46,044 bases of DNA, taken from positions 1 through 46,044 of the forward strand of contig NZ_PIZV01000069.1 in the NCBI RefSeq assembly GCF_002835665.1, in the 5' to 3' direction. The notes under the pieces were generated by a model. That model made no database searches and had not been told where the DNA came from. It saw nothing but the letters and a program-made list of their open reading frames with translations. Numbering within the stretch: position 1 is the first letter of the stretch; each line of letters opens with the position of its first letter. Origin of the DNA: Chryseobacterium sp. PMSZPI. Lineage in GTDB: Bacteria; Bacteroidota; Bacteroidia; Flavobacteriales; Weeksellaceae. Shown in pieces: positions 1 through 8,656 of this stretch. The position numbers were made by a program, and so were the translations under genes.

Positions 1-74
1 AAATAAACCGACAACTATCTTATAATTTATTAATAATTTTATCCTATTAATCTGTAACGCTTATTTAGGACTAG

Positions 75-1175
75 TCATTTATTATAATCCTGAATATGGG
101 TTACATTAAAGCCCAGATGAGGCTCATGCCAATACACCATAAAGACATTTTTTGCCACTTCTACTGCTGTATATTCTACAGTATCTGTGCTATTCTTTGA
201 ACTTCCGGCCGTTCCGATAAATGTCATTGTTTTGTTATCTTTAAAATCTAAACGGAATTTCACCGCTCCGAAATCGACTTCCACTTTTCTACCAATTGCA
301 GGGTAAGGTGATTTTAAATCCCATTCCATTTCTCCGCGAAAAACTTTTACTCCCATCTCAAGTTCATCTTTCCCCGGAAGGTTAGGATATTTTTTGACCA
401 TGAAATCTACAATAGCAGGTGTTGTTGAATTTTCAGTCACTGCTTTTTTATAGTTTTCAAGATAATTTTTAACAAAATCAAGAGATTGAGGGGACAAAGA
501 TTGTTCTGCAAAGTGAGAAGAAATCACTGTTGTTGGTTGTAAAGCCTTCATAGCATCAATTTGCCCGATCCATTGATCAATAGCTTTTACATTTTGCGTA
601 TCTGCCAGCCAAAGGTGAGAACCTATTGAGACAGAAATTCCTCCGGTTATGGTTTTTAAAGACGGAATCCAAAGAAAGCTGTGCGCAGGATCTTCAGGAT
701 TCTGATTGATCTCAATTTTATTTCCTTCAAGATCAGGAATTGCTGTAACCGCATCCGGAACAATAATTTCTGAAGGAGCATCTGTTTTCAATTGAGGCTT
801 CCATACAGCCAGCTTATCGTCTTTCGAAACAGATATAAGATAAGCAGTTTGAGCTGTTGAAATAATTTTCACATTGGGGAATGCCTTTTTGATCACATCC
901 AATCCAAAATAAAAATCAGGATCACTATGGGAAATAAAAACTGTTTTCAGGTTTTTCCCGGTTGCTTTTATTTCTTTGACCAATTGTTCTGCATACTGTT
1001 TTTGAAATTGAGAATCCACAAGCATCGCGTCCTTATCTCCATAAATAATGGTAGAAGTAATAGGAAAAATAGCCTTAGTTCCGGGATTATATACTTTTAC
1101 TTTCAGGTTTCCTGCCCATACTATGTTCAAAAAACCCAATAGTGTCATCAATAATAATATTTTCTTTTTTACCAT
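75..1175 (-). CDS. MBL-fold metallo-hydrolase-like protein with MoaF-like C-terminal domain
   Basis: Secreted or periplasmic protein of about 366 residues. The start is placed at the Met that opens a clear signal peptide (MVKKKILLLMTLLGFLNIVWA); an upstream Met 14 codons earlier would overlap the preceding gene and spoil the signal. Residues about 20-250 follow the metallo-beta-lactamase fold, but the metal motif is HSDPDF, not HxHxDH, so two of the expected ligands are missing; later SSHF and LADT segments remain. The last 75 or so residues (AIGRKVEVDFG to HIQDYNK, with TVEYTAVEV and VYWHEP) resemble the MoaF-like lipocalin domain. It lies 16 bases after the oxidoreductase gene and is probably the last gene of an Rrf2-controlled unit. 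Substrate unknown; catalysis doubtful. Confidence 0.8.
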   Translation of the reverse strand: MVKKKILLLMTLLGFLNIVWAGNLKVKVYNPGTKAIFPITSTIIYGDKDAMLVDSQFQKQYAEQLVKEIKATGKNLKTVFISHSDPDFYFGLDVIKKAFPNVKIISTAQTAYLISVSKDDKLAVWKPQLKTDAPSEIIVPDAVTAIPDLEGNKIEINQNPEDPAHSFLWIPSLKTITGGISVSIGSHLWLADTQNVKAIDQWIGQIDAMKALQPTTVISSHFAEQSLSPQSLDFVKNYLENYKKAVTENSTTPAIVDFMVKKYPNLPGKDELEMGVKVFRGEMEWDLKSPYPAIGRKVEVDFGAVKFRLDFKDNKTMTFIGTAGSSKNSTDTVEYTAVEVAKNVFMVYWHEPHLGFNVTHIQDYNK

Positions 1176-1191
1176 TTTTGTTCTTTTAAAT

Positions 1192-1845
1192 TTAATATGC
1201 TGCTGTAAAACGTTCACGGATATGATTATTCTGTTCTAGTTCGTCCACCAAAACTACCGCTACATCCTCTACTGAAAGACGGCTTCTTCCATTTTCATCA
1301 AATACAGGCGTTTCTAGTGAAGTTCTGTATTTTCCTGTTCTTTCTCCTACGTTTGCCTGATTCATTTCTATAGCAGGACTAAAGAAAGTCCAATCTAACG
1401 TATTATTTTCTTTGATTTTGTTTAAATAATCTCTTGCTGCTGTTGCCCCCGGTTTATAGGCATCCGGAAAATCAGGAGTATCTACGATTTGTACATTATC
1501 CGGGGTATAAAGACTTCCTGCCCCACCGACAACAATCAGTCTTTTTACCCCTGCTTCTTCTACAGCTTTCTGAATGTTTTCTGAACCATTCAAAAAGTCA
1601 TGGTAAAGATTAGGGTTCGTCCAACCGGCATTGAAAGCACTGATTACTGCATCACTTCCTTTTAAAGCATCTGCCAGTTCGTTTACATTGTTCACATCAA
1701 CGCTTTTTGCTGTTACATTCTCTTGTGTTTTTACCTTCGATGCATCTCTTACTAATGCCTCTACAGCATAGCCTCTGTCTGCTAATTCAGTTACAATATG
1801 TGCACCTACAAATCCGGTTGCACCGATTACTGCTACTTTTTTCAT
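1192..1845 (-). CDS. NAD(P)-binding oxidoreductase (atypical SDR, NmrA/YwnB-like)
   Basis: 217-residue cytosolic Rossmann-fold protein. The N-terminus has the dinucleotide motif GATGFVGAHIV at residues about 8-18, followed by a short single-domain body typical of the NAD(P)H-binding family of atypical short-chain dehydrogenases, and no catalytic YxxxK tetrad is obvious. Such proteins act as NAD(P)H-dependent reductases or redox sensors and are often paired with HTH regulators. Here the gene sits between an Rrf2 regulator and an MBL-fold gene in the same direction. A TGTAA...TTACA inverted repeat just upstream matches one in front of the Rrf2 gene, so redox- or stress-linked control by that regulator is likely. 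Substrate not deducible. Confidence 0.85.
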   Translation of the reverse strand: MKKVAVIGATGFVGAHIVTELADRGYAVEALVRDASKVKTQENVTAKSVDVNNVNELADALKGSDAVISAFNAGWTNPNLYHDFLNGSENIQKAVEEAGVKRLIVVGGAGSLYTPDNVQIVDTPDFPDAYKPGATAARDYLNKIKENNTLDWTFFSPAIEMNQANVGERTGKYRTSLETPVFDENGRSRLSVEDVAVVLVDELEQNNHIRERFTAAY

Positions 1846-1862
1846 AATGTTTTATTTTTAAA

Positions 1863-1882
1863 CTGTAATAACTTTTGTTACA
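1863..1882. promoter_or_regulatory. candidate Rrf2 operator, site A
   Basis: Imperfect inverted repeat CTGTAATAAC-TTTTGTTACA lying between the Rrf2 stop and the oxidoreductase start. It is identical at 18 of 20 positions to the opposite-strand sequence of the site at 2346-2365. The pairing of the two sites around one regulator gene suggests both are bound by that regulator. Confidence 0.55.
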
Positions 1883-1899
1883 TTTATAATTAAAAAATT

Positions 1900-2310
1900 T
1901 TAGTCAAACTGGTCAGTAAATTCCTGTAATGACTTATCTCCTAAAAAGTTAACAACCAATTGATCCGTTTCTTCAAATAATGTATTTAAATGATTATTAA
2001 TTTCCTTTCCTACACTACAATCCGGGTTTGGATTTTGATTTTTCTTTCCCAATACTTCTGTATTTTTTACGGCTTTATAAATCTCAGATATTGTGATTGT
2101 TTCCGCATTTTTTGCAAGCTGGCTTCCTCCTTCTTTACCTTGTCTGCTGGCAATAAGTCCTGCAGCTCTCAATACGCCAATTTCTTTTCGGACAATCACC
2201 GGATTTACATTAATGCTACCTGCAATCCATTCAGAAGTGAGCCACTCCTGAGGACTTTTTGCTAATAATGTCATTATATGTATTGCCGTAGCAAATCTTG
2301 TATTGTTCAT
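1900..2310 (-). CDS. Rrf2 family transcriptional regulator
   Basis: 136 residues, the usual length of Rrf2 regulators. The N-terminal winged helix (RFATAIHIMTLLAK, then SEWIAGSINVNPVIVRKEIG as recognition part and the wing SRQGKEGG) is well conserved. Only one cysteine is present (NPDCSVG, about residue 98), so the three-cysteine Fe-S binding set of IscR or NsrR is absent; this resembles the YwnA/YwgB class, which senses by other means. It is likely autoregulatory: its promoter at 2324-2354 overlaps an inverted repeat that recurs before the next gene. Probable targets are itself and the following oxidoreductase and MBL genes. Confidence 0.88.
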   Translation of the reverse strand: MNNTRFATAIHIMTLLAKSPQEWLTSEWIAGSINVNPVIVRKEIGVLRAAGLIASRQGKEGGSQLAKNAETITISEIYKAVKNTEVLGKKNQNPNPDCSVGKEINNHLNTLFEETDQLVVNFLGDKSLQEFTDQFD

Positions 2311-2323
2311 GATAATTACATGG

Positions 2324-2354
2324 CAAAGATAGACAAATTTTAAAATGTAACAAA
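2324..2354 (-). promoter_or_regulatory. Bacteroidota-type promoter of the Rrf2 gene
   Basis: On the minus strand a -33 TTTG (2351-2354) and a -7 TATCTTTG (2324-2331) are separated by 19 bases, matching the TTTG / TAnnTTTG consensus of the Bacteroidota primary sigma factor. It lies 13 bases upstream of the Rrf2 start codon. Confidence 0.7.
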
Positions 2355-2365
2355 TTTTATTACAG
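2346..2365. promoter_or_regulatory. candidate Rrf2 operator, site B
   Basis: Inverted repeat TGTAACAAAT-TTTATTACAG covering the -33 element of the Rrf2 promoter. Read on the minus strand it differs from site A (1863-1882) at only two central bases. Its position over the promoter predicts repression. Confidence 0.6.
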
Positions 2366-2376
2366 TTAAATTTTTC

Positions 2377-3327
2377 TTAAAGTATTAATTTATCCAAATC
2401 CAAAAGCAAATAATTAATATTTTGATTGATGGTACGGGTTGCAGATTGCATCTGATTAAGCATTGCCGCGCGATTATGAAGATCATCTGCCCTATAATAT
2501 CCTCCATCACTAAAAATAACCGATTGATCTGCTGCAGTTTTATTATCATCAAACTGATAATGCAGCCATCTTAATTTCATATTTCCGATAATAGAACGTT
2601 CTTCTCTGTTTGAAAACTTTTTCTCCGTATACATATACCAAATAAATGGTGGAAAATTAGGAGACTCAAGTTTTTCTCTCCAGATATCTCTTAAAAGATT
2701 TCTCTGATGGATAAACTCTACTTTTTTTCCTTTCGGGTTGAGAGTTGCCAATCCTAATCCGGCTCCTAAAACTCCTCCCGTAATCCCAATGGCGTTGTCC
2801 CAACCGTCACTTTTCACAATACCCCCTGCAATAGAAGATGCGGCACCTGCAATAATTGAATATAAAATAAGTTTATTGTTTCTGGATGAATTAAGGTTAT
2901 CCACATAGTTTCCAATTTGCGCTACCCTCTCTCCTTCACAATCAAATTCTGCAGCTACGGCATCCAACTCCGTTAAAGCAATCGTAATTCTACTGTTGAT
3001 CTTCGTTTTAAGTTGCAAAACCTTTACCTGAGATTGTAATGAAGAATCTTTTTTAAGTTCAATAATTTTATGAACATCATCAAGATTATTCAAAGCATTT
3101 AAAATCAAAATACTTTGATCTGTAAACATTCCTTTAATGTCTTTATTCGCCGTTAAAATAGAATCTGAATTATAAGACGGAAGCTTATTGTTGTAATTAT
3201 ATTTGAAGGGAGCTTTACAATAACTGTCTTTAAGGGTTAATATATTCTGTTGAATGACCTGATTCTTCTTAGAAACACAGGATGTCATTAAACTCAAAAC
3301 AGTGAAAAGATAAAAGAATTTTTTCAT
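2377..3327 (-). CDS. predicted outer-membrane-type lipoprotein of unknown function
   Basis: 316 residues. The N-terminus is a lipoprotein signal with lipobox LMTSC (Cys17). The mature part is mainly helical and polar, with one hydrophobic glycine-rich stretch at about residues 155-198 (SIIAGAASSIAGGIV and GGVLGAGLGLATL) that could be a membrane-inserting glycine-zipper segment. No catalytic motif is recognised. It seems to stand alone, with the FKBP terminator just upstream. It could be an envelope or effector-associated protein; I do not recognise the family. Confidence 0.75.
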   Translation of the reverse strand: MKKFFYLFTVLSLMTSCVSKKNQVIQQNILTLKDSYCKAPFKYNYNNKLPSYNSDSILTANKDIKGMFTDQSILILNALNNLDDVHKIIELKKDSSLQSQVKVLQLKTKINSRITIALTELDAVAAEFDCEGERVAQIGNYVDNLNSSRNNKLILYSIIAGAASSIAGGIVKSDGWDNAIGITGGVLGAGLGLATLNPKGKKVEFIHQRNLLRDIWREKLESPNFPPFIWYMYTEKKFSNREERSIIGNMKLRWLHYQFDDNKTAADQSVIFSDGGYYRADDLHNRAAMLNQMQSATRTINQNINYLLLDLDKLIL

Positions 3328-3429
3328 TCAGTCATATTTTGTGCAAGGGCCGGAGTATTGTAAATTATTAATAATCGGAGACACCAATTATCTTTACAAT
3401 TCATCCATACGAATATAATACAAATAAAA

Positions 3430-3455
3430 AAATTTACCTGAATTCAGGTAAATTT
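3430..3455 (-). terminator. intrinsic terminator downstream of the FKBP gene
   Basis: A 26-base perfect palindrome centred on GAATTC (arms AAATTTACCTG / CAGGTAAATTT) is followed on the minus strand by a T-run. It lies 22 bases past the FKBP stop codon and ends that transcript before the lipoprotein gene. Confidence 0.6.
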
Positions 3456-3477
3456 TTAATCTATTTTTAAGTTGATA

Positions 3478-3912
3478 TTATTTTATATCCAACAATTCTA
3501 CTTCAAAAACAAGGGTACTGTTTGGTCCTATTTCTTTGCTTATCTGTTGATCTCCATATGCTAAATGTGGAGGAATAATTAATCTCCATTTGCTTCCTAC
3601 AGGCATTAGCTGAAGAGCTTCCGTCCATCCTGCAATCACTCTGTTTAACGGAAAAGATGCCGGTGTACCTCTTTTTACAGAGCTATCGAAAACTTTTCCG
3701 GAAATGGTAGTTCCGTGATAATGGCATTTTACAGTAGATTTAGGTCCTGGTTTTGCCCCATCTCCTTCTGTAATAATTTCATATTGCAAGCCGCTTGGTA
3801 ATTGTACAACACTTTCTCTCTTACCATATTCTTCCATATATTCTTTACCATCTTTCAGGTTCTTTTCTGCCAATTCTTTTTTACGTTTAAATAACATATC
3901 TGCTACTCCCAT
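3478..3912 (-). CDS. FKBP-type peptidyl-prolyl cis-trans isomerase
   Basis: 144 residues. A charged helical N-terminal segment (about 1-35) precedes a complete FKBP domain: LPSGLQYEIITEGDG, VKCHYHGTTISGKVFDSS, then VIAGWTEALQLMPVGSKWRLIIPPHLAYG and LVFEVELLDI. The core active-site residues (Tyr, Phe-Asp, Val-Ile, Trp, Tyr) are all visible. It resembles the small FkpA/FklB-type enzymes but has no signal peptide, so it is probably a cytosolic prolyl isomerase and chaperone. It has its own promoter and terminator. Confidence 0.93.
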   Translation of the reverse strand: MGVADMLFKRKKELAEKNLKDGKEYMEEYGKRESVVQLPSGLQYEIITEGDGAKPGPKSTVKCHYHGTTISGKVFDSSVKRGTPASFPLNRVIAGWTEALQLMPVGSKWRLIIPPHLAYGDQQISKEIGPNSTLVFEVELLDIK

Positions 3913-3927
3913 AATTTTATTTTTTTA

Positions 3928-3935
3928 CAAAGATA
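3928..3935 (-). promoter_or_regulatory. -7 promoter element of the FKBP gene
   Basis: TATCTTTG on the minus strand, a perfect TAnnTTTG match, 16-23 bases upstream of the FKBP start codon. No clear -33 TTTG is present. Confidence 0.5.
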
Positions 3936-4321
3936 ATGCTTTTTGGATTGAGGCTAAGACATATGATTTTGAAAGTTAATGTGTCTATTTCTCTCACATA
4001 AAACGCTGATTTTGCAGATGATAATGATTTTAAATATAAAAAATTCGCGTACATTAGAGTCATTCGTGGCAAAACAAAACACTATTTGAAATTAGAAAGC
4101 AAAGTAATGATTAGGAAGCCAATGTGTTTATTTCGAAGATTATAATGAAGTTTACAAAATCATTTGTGGTGCAAAAAGCAAAACAATTTAAACAGTCTTT
4201 ATAATAAAATTATAGATTTTCTTTAAATACTAGATTTCAGCTAAATTAAAATTCAAACAATTGTAATACTCCGTTAACACAGATTTCAAAACTTGGCGTT
4301 ATAATTGAATTTAAAAACTGA
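3936..4321. other. intergenic region with degenerate dispersed-repeat sequence
   Basis: No ORF with coding character. Segments such as GCTGATTTTGCAGATGAT (about 4000-4025) and GAGTCATTCGTGGCAAAA (about 4058-4075) look like worn copies of the dispersed repeats common between genes in Flavobacteriia. No RNA gene seen. Confidence 0.4.
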
Positions 4322-5329
4322 ATGCCAAATCCATTAAAATATAATAAGAAGTTCGACGAACTTAATGAAGAGGAGAAAAAGCTATTAGAAATCAATAAAA
4401 AGTCTATAGCAGATTTCGTTGAACAATCTTCTTCTATAAGCGATGTCAATTATGCTACACGGAATGCTCATGCTACAACTTATGCTATTGCAAAAGGTGT
4501 ATTTTGGGTTAATCACAGTATTCCGGAGTCATTGCAACCATTTTTTGATCAGGAAAAATTTGATCTTATTATTAGGCTTTCCAATGCCCAATTAAAAATT
4601 AAAAATACTCGAAAAGATATTCCTGCTTATGGTTTTGCCGTGCAAATCAAAGATGAAAAGGGAGGATTGTTAGCTAATTTTCCACTTGCCAATTTCCCTT
4701 TGTTTCCAATTAATTCCGTATCCACGTTTCTGAAATTATTTACAGCAGTTAATCGATCTTACCTCAAAAAAGGGAGTGGTTTATTTTCTATCATTGTTCA
4801 GCTGATTAAAACAATTCCTTCGGTTTTATCGGGCTCTTTTCTAAAAAACATTTTACAATTGATTCGTAAAAAGAATGATTTTATCCTTTCATTTGATTAT
4901 TATTCTGTGGGAGCTTATCGTCTTGGAGATCATATGATCAAAATTAAATTAGGGCCTAAATTCGTAGATAAAAATATCGGTAAAAAGCAGAATATAAAAA
5001 AGACGTTGAAAAATTATTTTCAGACAAACGATTTTTCTGCCGATGTTTTCATTCAATTCTGTTATGACTTGAAGGATCAGCCCATCAACAAACTTAATGT
5101 GGAATGGAAAAATTCACCTTACATTAAAATTGGTGAAGTAAGAATCGATAAAGACTCGTTATTAGACCCGCGCAGCTGTAGTAATGAAACGCTTTCTTTT
5201 AATCCTTTTGAAAGTAAACTGATTTTTCAACCTGTAGGAAAAATACAAAAATTGCGCGATGAAGCTTATAAAGTATCAATACAGACGAGAAGAAAGATCA
5301 ATAAACTTTTGCATGGAAAAGGAAGTTAA
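4322..5329 (+). CDS. catalase-superfamily heme protein-like (catalytically uncertain)
   Basis: 335 residues, shorter than true catalases (about 480). Catalase-like landmarks are visible: an N-terminal RNAHATTYAIAKGVF segment in the place of the R-x-H-G helix, a middle SFDYYSVGAYRLGDHMIKIKLGP strand pattern, and a C-terminal FNPF ... FQPVGKIQKLRDEAYKVS resembling the catalase wrapping region (HxPxGxIxRxR). The canonical distal His-Ser-Asn set and proximal RxxxY heme ligand are not clear. Minimal catalase-like enzymes include peroxidases and allene-oxide-synthase-like proteins. No signal peptide, so cytosolic. Transcribed alone and convergent with terC. Confidence 0.7.
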   Translation: MPNPLKYNKKFDELNEEEKKLLEINKKSIADFVEQSSSISDVNYATRNAHATTYAIAKGVFWVNHSIPESLQPFFDQEKFDLIIRLSNAQLKIKNTRKDIPAYGFAVQIKDEKGGLLANFPLANFPLFPINSVSTFLKLFTAVNRSYLKKGSGLFSIIVQLIKTIPSVLSGSFLKNILQLIRKKNDFILSFDYYSVGAYRLGDHMIKIKLGPKFVDKNIGKKQNIKKTLKNYFQTNDFSADVFIQFCYDLKDQPINKLNVEWKNSPYIKIGEVRIDKDSLLDPRSCSNETLSFNPFESKLIFQPVGKIQKLRDEAYKVSIQTRRKINKLLHGKGS

Positions 5330-5341
5330 TAAAAATAATAA

Positions 5342-5368
5342 CCCCTAAGATTAGAGTCTTAAGGGCCA
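5342..5368. terminator. weak bidirectional terminator between convergent genes
   Basis: CCCTAAGA and TCTTAAGGG form a stem with one bulged A around a short loop, lying between the convergent catalase-like gene and terC. T-runs are modest on both sides. Confidence 0.4.
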
Positions 5369-5388
5369 TTCAAATATTTTCAAAACTT

Positions 5389-6420
5389 TTATTTTTCTTT
5401 TATATTTTCTTTCTCTTCCGGAAACATGATAGAGACAAGGACAGAGATGATCAGTACTCCTCCAACAATTCCTAATGAAACCGGAGACGGGATATGATAC
5501 CAAGGGGCAATAAGCATTTTAATTCCAATAAAAGTCAGGATTACAGCCAATCCGTACGGAAGTTTGCTGAACATATAAATAAAATTAGCCAATAGAAAAT
5601 ACAATGATCTTAATCCTAAAATAGCAAAAATATTCGATGTATAAAGGATAAACGGATCATCAGAAATCGCAAAGATCGCAGGAATGGAATCTACAGCAAA
5701 AAGAACATCTGTAAATTCTATGACCCCTACTACCACTAAAAGCGGAGTGGCCATTTTAATTCCATTCTGAATGGTGAAAAACTTATCTCCATCATATTTA
5801 TCCGAAACCTTCCAGAAACTCTTAATAAGTCTGGCCCCTGCTGTATTGCTATAATCTTCATCTTCATCATCATTACCACCACCCCAAGATTTAATTCCTG
5901 CATATACAAGGAATAAACCGAACAATGTCATCACAACATTAATTTTAACAGGTGTTCCAAAAACATTCATTTCAGGAAGATAGGTTAGATTGATAAGTCC
6001 TACTCCTGCAAAAATAAAGATTGCCCTAAAGATCAATGCTCCAATAATTCCCCAGAAAAGAACTTTATGATGAAGAACTTTCGGTACTTTAAAGAAACCG
6101 AAAACCAGGATAAACACAAATAAATTATCTACAGAAAGTGCTTTTTCAATCCAATACGCAGCTTGGTATTGTGTAAATTTTTCTATAGCTACAGCATGAC
6201 TTTCGGGTGTCCCATCTGTATTGAAGGCCCAATACACTACTCCTGAAAAGATCATAGACAGGGAGATCCAAACAATGCTCCAGATGGTGGCCTCTTTGGA
6301 TGAAACTTCATGACTTTTTTTATTAAAAACCCCTAGATCCAAAAGCAACATGATAACAACTGTTATCCCAAATCCCCAGACCAGACCGGGATGCATGTCT
6401 AAAATATTATGTTTTTCCAC
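5389..6420 (-). CDS. TerC/Alx family integral membrane protein
   Basis: About 343 residues and 8-9 hydrophobic segments. It carries the family hallmarks: the LLLDLGVF motif in the first helix, IEKALSVDNLFVFILVF, and VVVGVIEFTDVLFAVDSIPAIFAI, with the acidic residues thought to bind metal. TerC/Alx proteins export Mn2+ or serve metalated exoenzymes at the inner membrane. I place the start at GTG 6420, giving MEKHNILDMHPGLVWGF, because the upstream in-frame ATG (6504) adds 28 residues unlike the family; an ATG at 6396 is a third option. A charged loop of Asp/Glu (GGNDDEDEDY) is notable in the middle. Confidence 0.9.
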   Translation of the reverse strand: MEKHNILDMHPGLVWGFGITVVIMLLLDLGVFNKKSHEVSSKEATIWSIVWISLSMIFSGVVYWAFNTDGTPESHAVAIEKFTQYQAAYWIEKALSVDNLFVFILVFGFFKVPKVLHHKVLFWGIIGALIFRAIFIFAGVGLINLTYLPEMNVFGTPVKINVVMTLFGLFLVYAGIKSWGGGNDDEDEDYSNTAGARLIKSFWKVSDKYDGDKFFTIQNGIKMATPLLVVVGVIEFTDVLFAVDSIPAIFAISDDPFILYTSNIFAILGLRSLYFLLANFIYMFSKLPYGLAVILTFIGIKMLIAPWYHIPSPVSLGIVGGVLIISVLVSIMFPEEKENIKEK

Positions 6421-6531
6421 GTGAAGTTGTGTAAATTGTGTTATTATATGATCAAAGAAATAATTGTACAAGATACAAATATTTACCGGTGAAGCAAAAT
6501 TCATTCTGAGTGCTTACACTCCCCATTTCCC

Positions 6532-8070
6532 TTATTTTTCAGGCATTACTTTATAGGTTGGATCTTCCTGAATATTCACTTCTACTATGGCTTCTGCATT
6601 TTTTAACATTTTGCGACAATCTTCGCTCAAATGACGAAGGTATACGATCTTATTTTGTTGTTTGTATTTCTTTGATAATTTATCTAAAGCATCAATAGCA
6701 CTCATATCAACAATTCGGCTTTCTTTAAAATCTATAATCACTTCGTCCGGATCATTTATTGAATCGAATTTTTCTGTAAATGTTGCTACAGAACCGAAGA
6801 ATAGAGGTCCATATATCTGATAATGTTTTACCCCGTTTTCATCAATATGCTTTTTTGCACGGATTCTTTTTGCATTATCCCATGCAAAAACCAGAGCAGA
6901 AATAATCACTCCGATCAAAACTGCCAATGCCAGATTATGAAGTACCACAGTTATTAAAGCAACGGTAATGCCTACAAATATATCGGACTTAGGCATTTTA
7001 TTCACAATTCTTATAGAAACCCATTGAAATGTGCTTATAGCCACCATCATCATAACTCCTACCAGTGCCGCCATCGGAATTTTTTCTATCACAGGAGCGC
7101 CAAACAAAATAATCATCAAAATCATCATGGCAGCAATAATCCCTGATAATCTGGCTCTTGATCCTGCATTAAGATTCACCAATGTTTGGGCAACCATCGC
7201 ACAACCTCCCATTCCTCCAAAGAATCCATTAGTAATGTTAGCAACTCCTTGAGCTACTGATTCTCTATTTGCATTTCCCTTAGAATTAGTGATTTCATCT
7301 ACCATAGAAAGGGTTAAAAGAGACTCAATCAAACCAACTCCTGCCATAATTAAAGCATATGGAAAGATAATTTGTAAAGTTTCCAATGAAAAAGGAATAC
7401 CCGGAATATGAAAACTTGGCAGACTCCCACTAATATGGGCAATATCCGCTACGGTCTTTGTATGAATATTAAATCCCATTACCACAGCAAACACTACAAT
7501 GATAGCAGCCAACGATGCAGGGATTGTTTTCGTAATTTTTGGGAAGAAATAAACAATGGCAATTGTCAGAGCAGTTAAACCTCCCATGATGTATAAAGGA
7601 ACTCCCTGAAGCCAACTTACAACCCCATTGGTATCTGTAATCTTAAACTGTTCAATCTGTGCCATAAAAATAATAATGGCTAACCCATTCAAAAAACCGT
7701 ACATAACCGGCTGTGGAATAAGTCTGACAAATTTCCCAAGCTTAAAAGCACCTACCAATATTTGAAGAATTCCGGCCAATGCTACAGTAGCAAAAAGATA
7801 TTCAATTCCATGAGATTTGATCAATGCAATTAATACAACGATGGTAGCTCCTGCTCCCCCGGAAACCATACCGGGACGGCCTCCTAAAATAGCTGTCACC
7901 AATCCCATTAAACAGGCTGCATAAAGCCCTGTAAGCGGCGAAAGCCCTGCAAGAATAGCAAATGAAAGAGATTCAGGAATCATGGTCATGGCAACGGTAA
8001 AGCCAGCCAATAACTCATTTTTATAATTTATTTTCTTCGAAAAATCGAATAAGCTAATGGAATTTTTCAT
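6532..8070 (-). CDS. SulP family anion transporter with STAS domain
   Basis: 512 residues. About 11-13 membrane segments occupy residues 15-410, with the SulP signature region near the N-terminus (AGFTVAMTMIPESLSFAILAG) and the inverted half around GGMGGCAMVAQTLVNLNAG. A cytosolic STAS domain follows (about 425-500, VIIDFKESRIVDMSAIDAL). Family members carry sulfate, bicarbonate, chloride or organic anions, usually with Na+ or H+; substrate not deducible. No carbonic anhydrase gene is adjacent. It follows its own promoter and ends just before terC. Confidence 0.92.
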   Translation of the reverse strand: MKNSISLFDFSKKINYKNELLAGFTVAMTMIPESLSFAILAGLSPLTGLYAACLMGLVTAILGGRPGMVSGGAGATIVVLIALIKSHGIEYLFATVALAGILQILVGAFKLGKFVRLIPQPVMYGFLNGLAIIIFMAQIEQFKITDTNGVVSWLQGVPLYIMGGLTALTIAIVYFFPKITKTIPASLAAIIVVFAVVMGFNIHTKTVADIAHISGSLPSFHIPGIPFSLETLQIIFPYALIMAGVGLIESLLTLSMVDEITNSKGNANRESVAQGVANITNGFFGGMGGCAMVAQTLVNLNAGSRARLSGIIAAMMILMIILFGAPVIEKIPMAALVGVMMMVAISTFQWVSIRIVNKMPKSDIFVGITVALITVVLHNLALAVLIGVIISALVFAWDNAKRIRAKKHIDENGVKHYQIYGPLFFGSVATFTEKFDSINDPDEVIIDFKESRIVDMSAIDALDKLSKKYKQQNKIVYLRHLSEDCRKMLKNAEAIVEVNIQEDPTYKVMPEK

Positions 8071-8077
8071 TGAACAG

Positions 8078-8085
8078 CAAAGTTA
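8078..8085 (-). promoter_or_regulatory. -7 promoter element of the SulP gene
   Basis: TAACTTTG on the minus strand matches TAnnTTTG and stands 8-15 bases upstream of the SulP start codon, implying a very short leader. Confidence 0.45.
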
Positions 8086-8656
8086 TATACTTACTCGATG
8101 GTATACAATTTTTCTTTCTTATCTTTTTTCATGAAATTACGGGTTATAATAATTCACACATCTGTTTACATATTATGTTAATTCTATTTAAAATTTGTTC
8201 ATTATGCAACTTTTTTATGATTATTCACACTACAACTTATAATTTTTTGTTTAAATTTGAAACTCATAAAGCGGATTATTTATTGCTTATTGGAAGCCAA
8301 AACCCATAAAATACTGACTGTCAATAAGCCTACTCAGTAAAGCAATATATAAAAGCTTAGAATAAAGAGATCGCATGAAAGAACTTTAATAGGTTATATA
8401 TTATTTACACAAATGGTAGAAAAAAAGAAGTTTGAAATAGATGAAGAATTGGTAAACCAAATGGAAATAAGGAATATATCAATAAATTAAAGCGACAATA
8501 AATACATCCTTTTAACATTATACATTCTTTTAATCATTTTTGATTGTTCATAAATGACCTGAGATTTCAGCTTATATTTCCTCAAGCAACAATATATATT
8601 ACCTATTTTTCTTTTGAATGCATAAGCAGTTTAACAAAAGATAATATTCAACAAAA
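8086..8656. other. intergenic region
   Basis: Very AT-rich, with no credible gene. A 25-codon ORF at 8413-8490 (plus strand, charged, MVEKKKFEIDEELVNQ start) is the only short reading frame with balanced composition, but it has no recognised family or clear promoter. A 79-codon frame near 8070 has the look of chance. Confidence 0.35.

Noticed and set aside
8070..8309. 79-codon hydrophobic plus-strand ORF
   Set aside because: Starts inside the SulP start region, composition follows AT bias only, no promoter in the right place.
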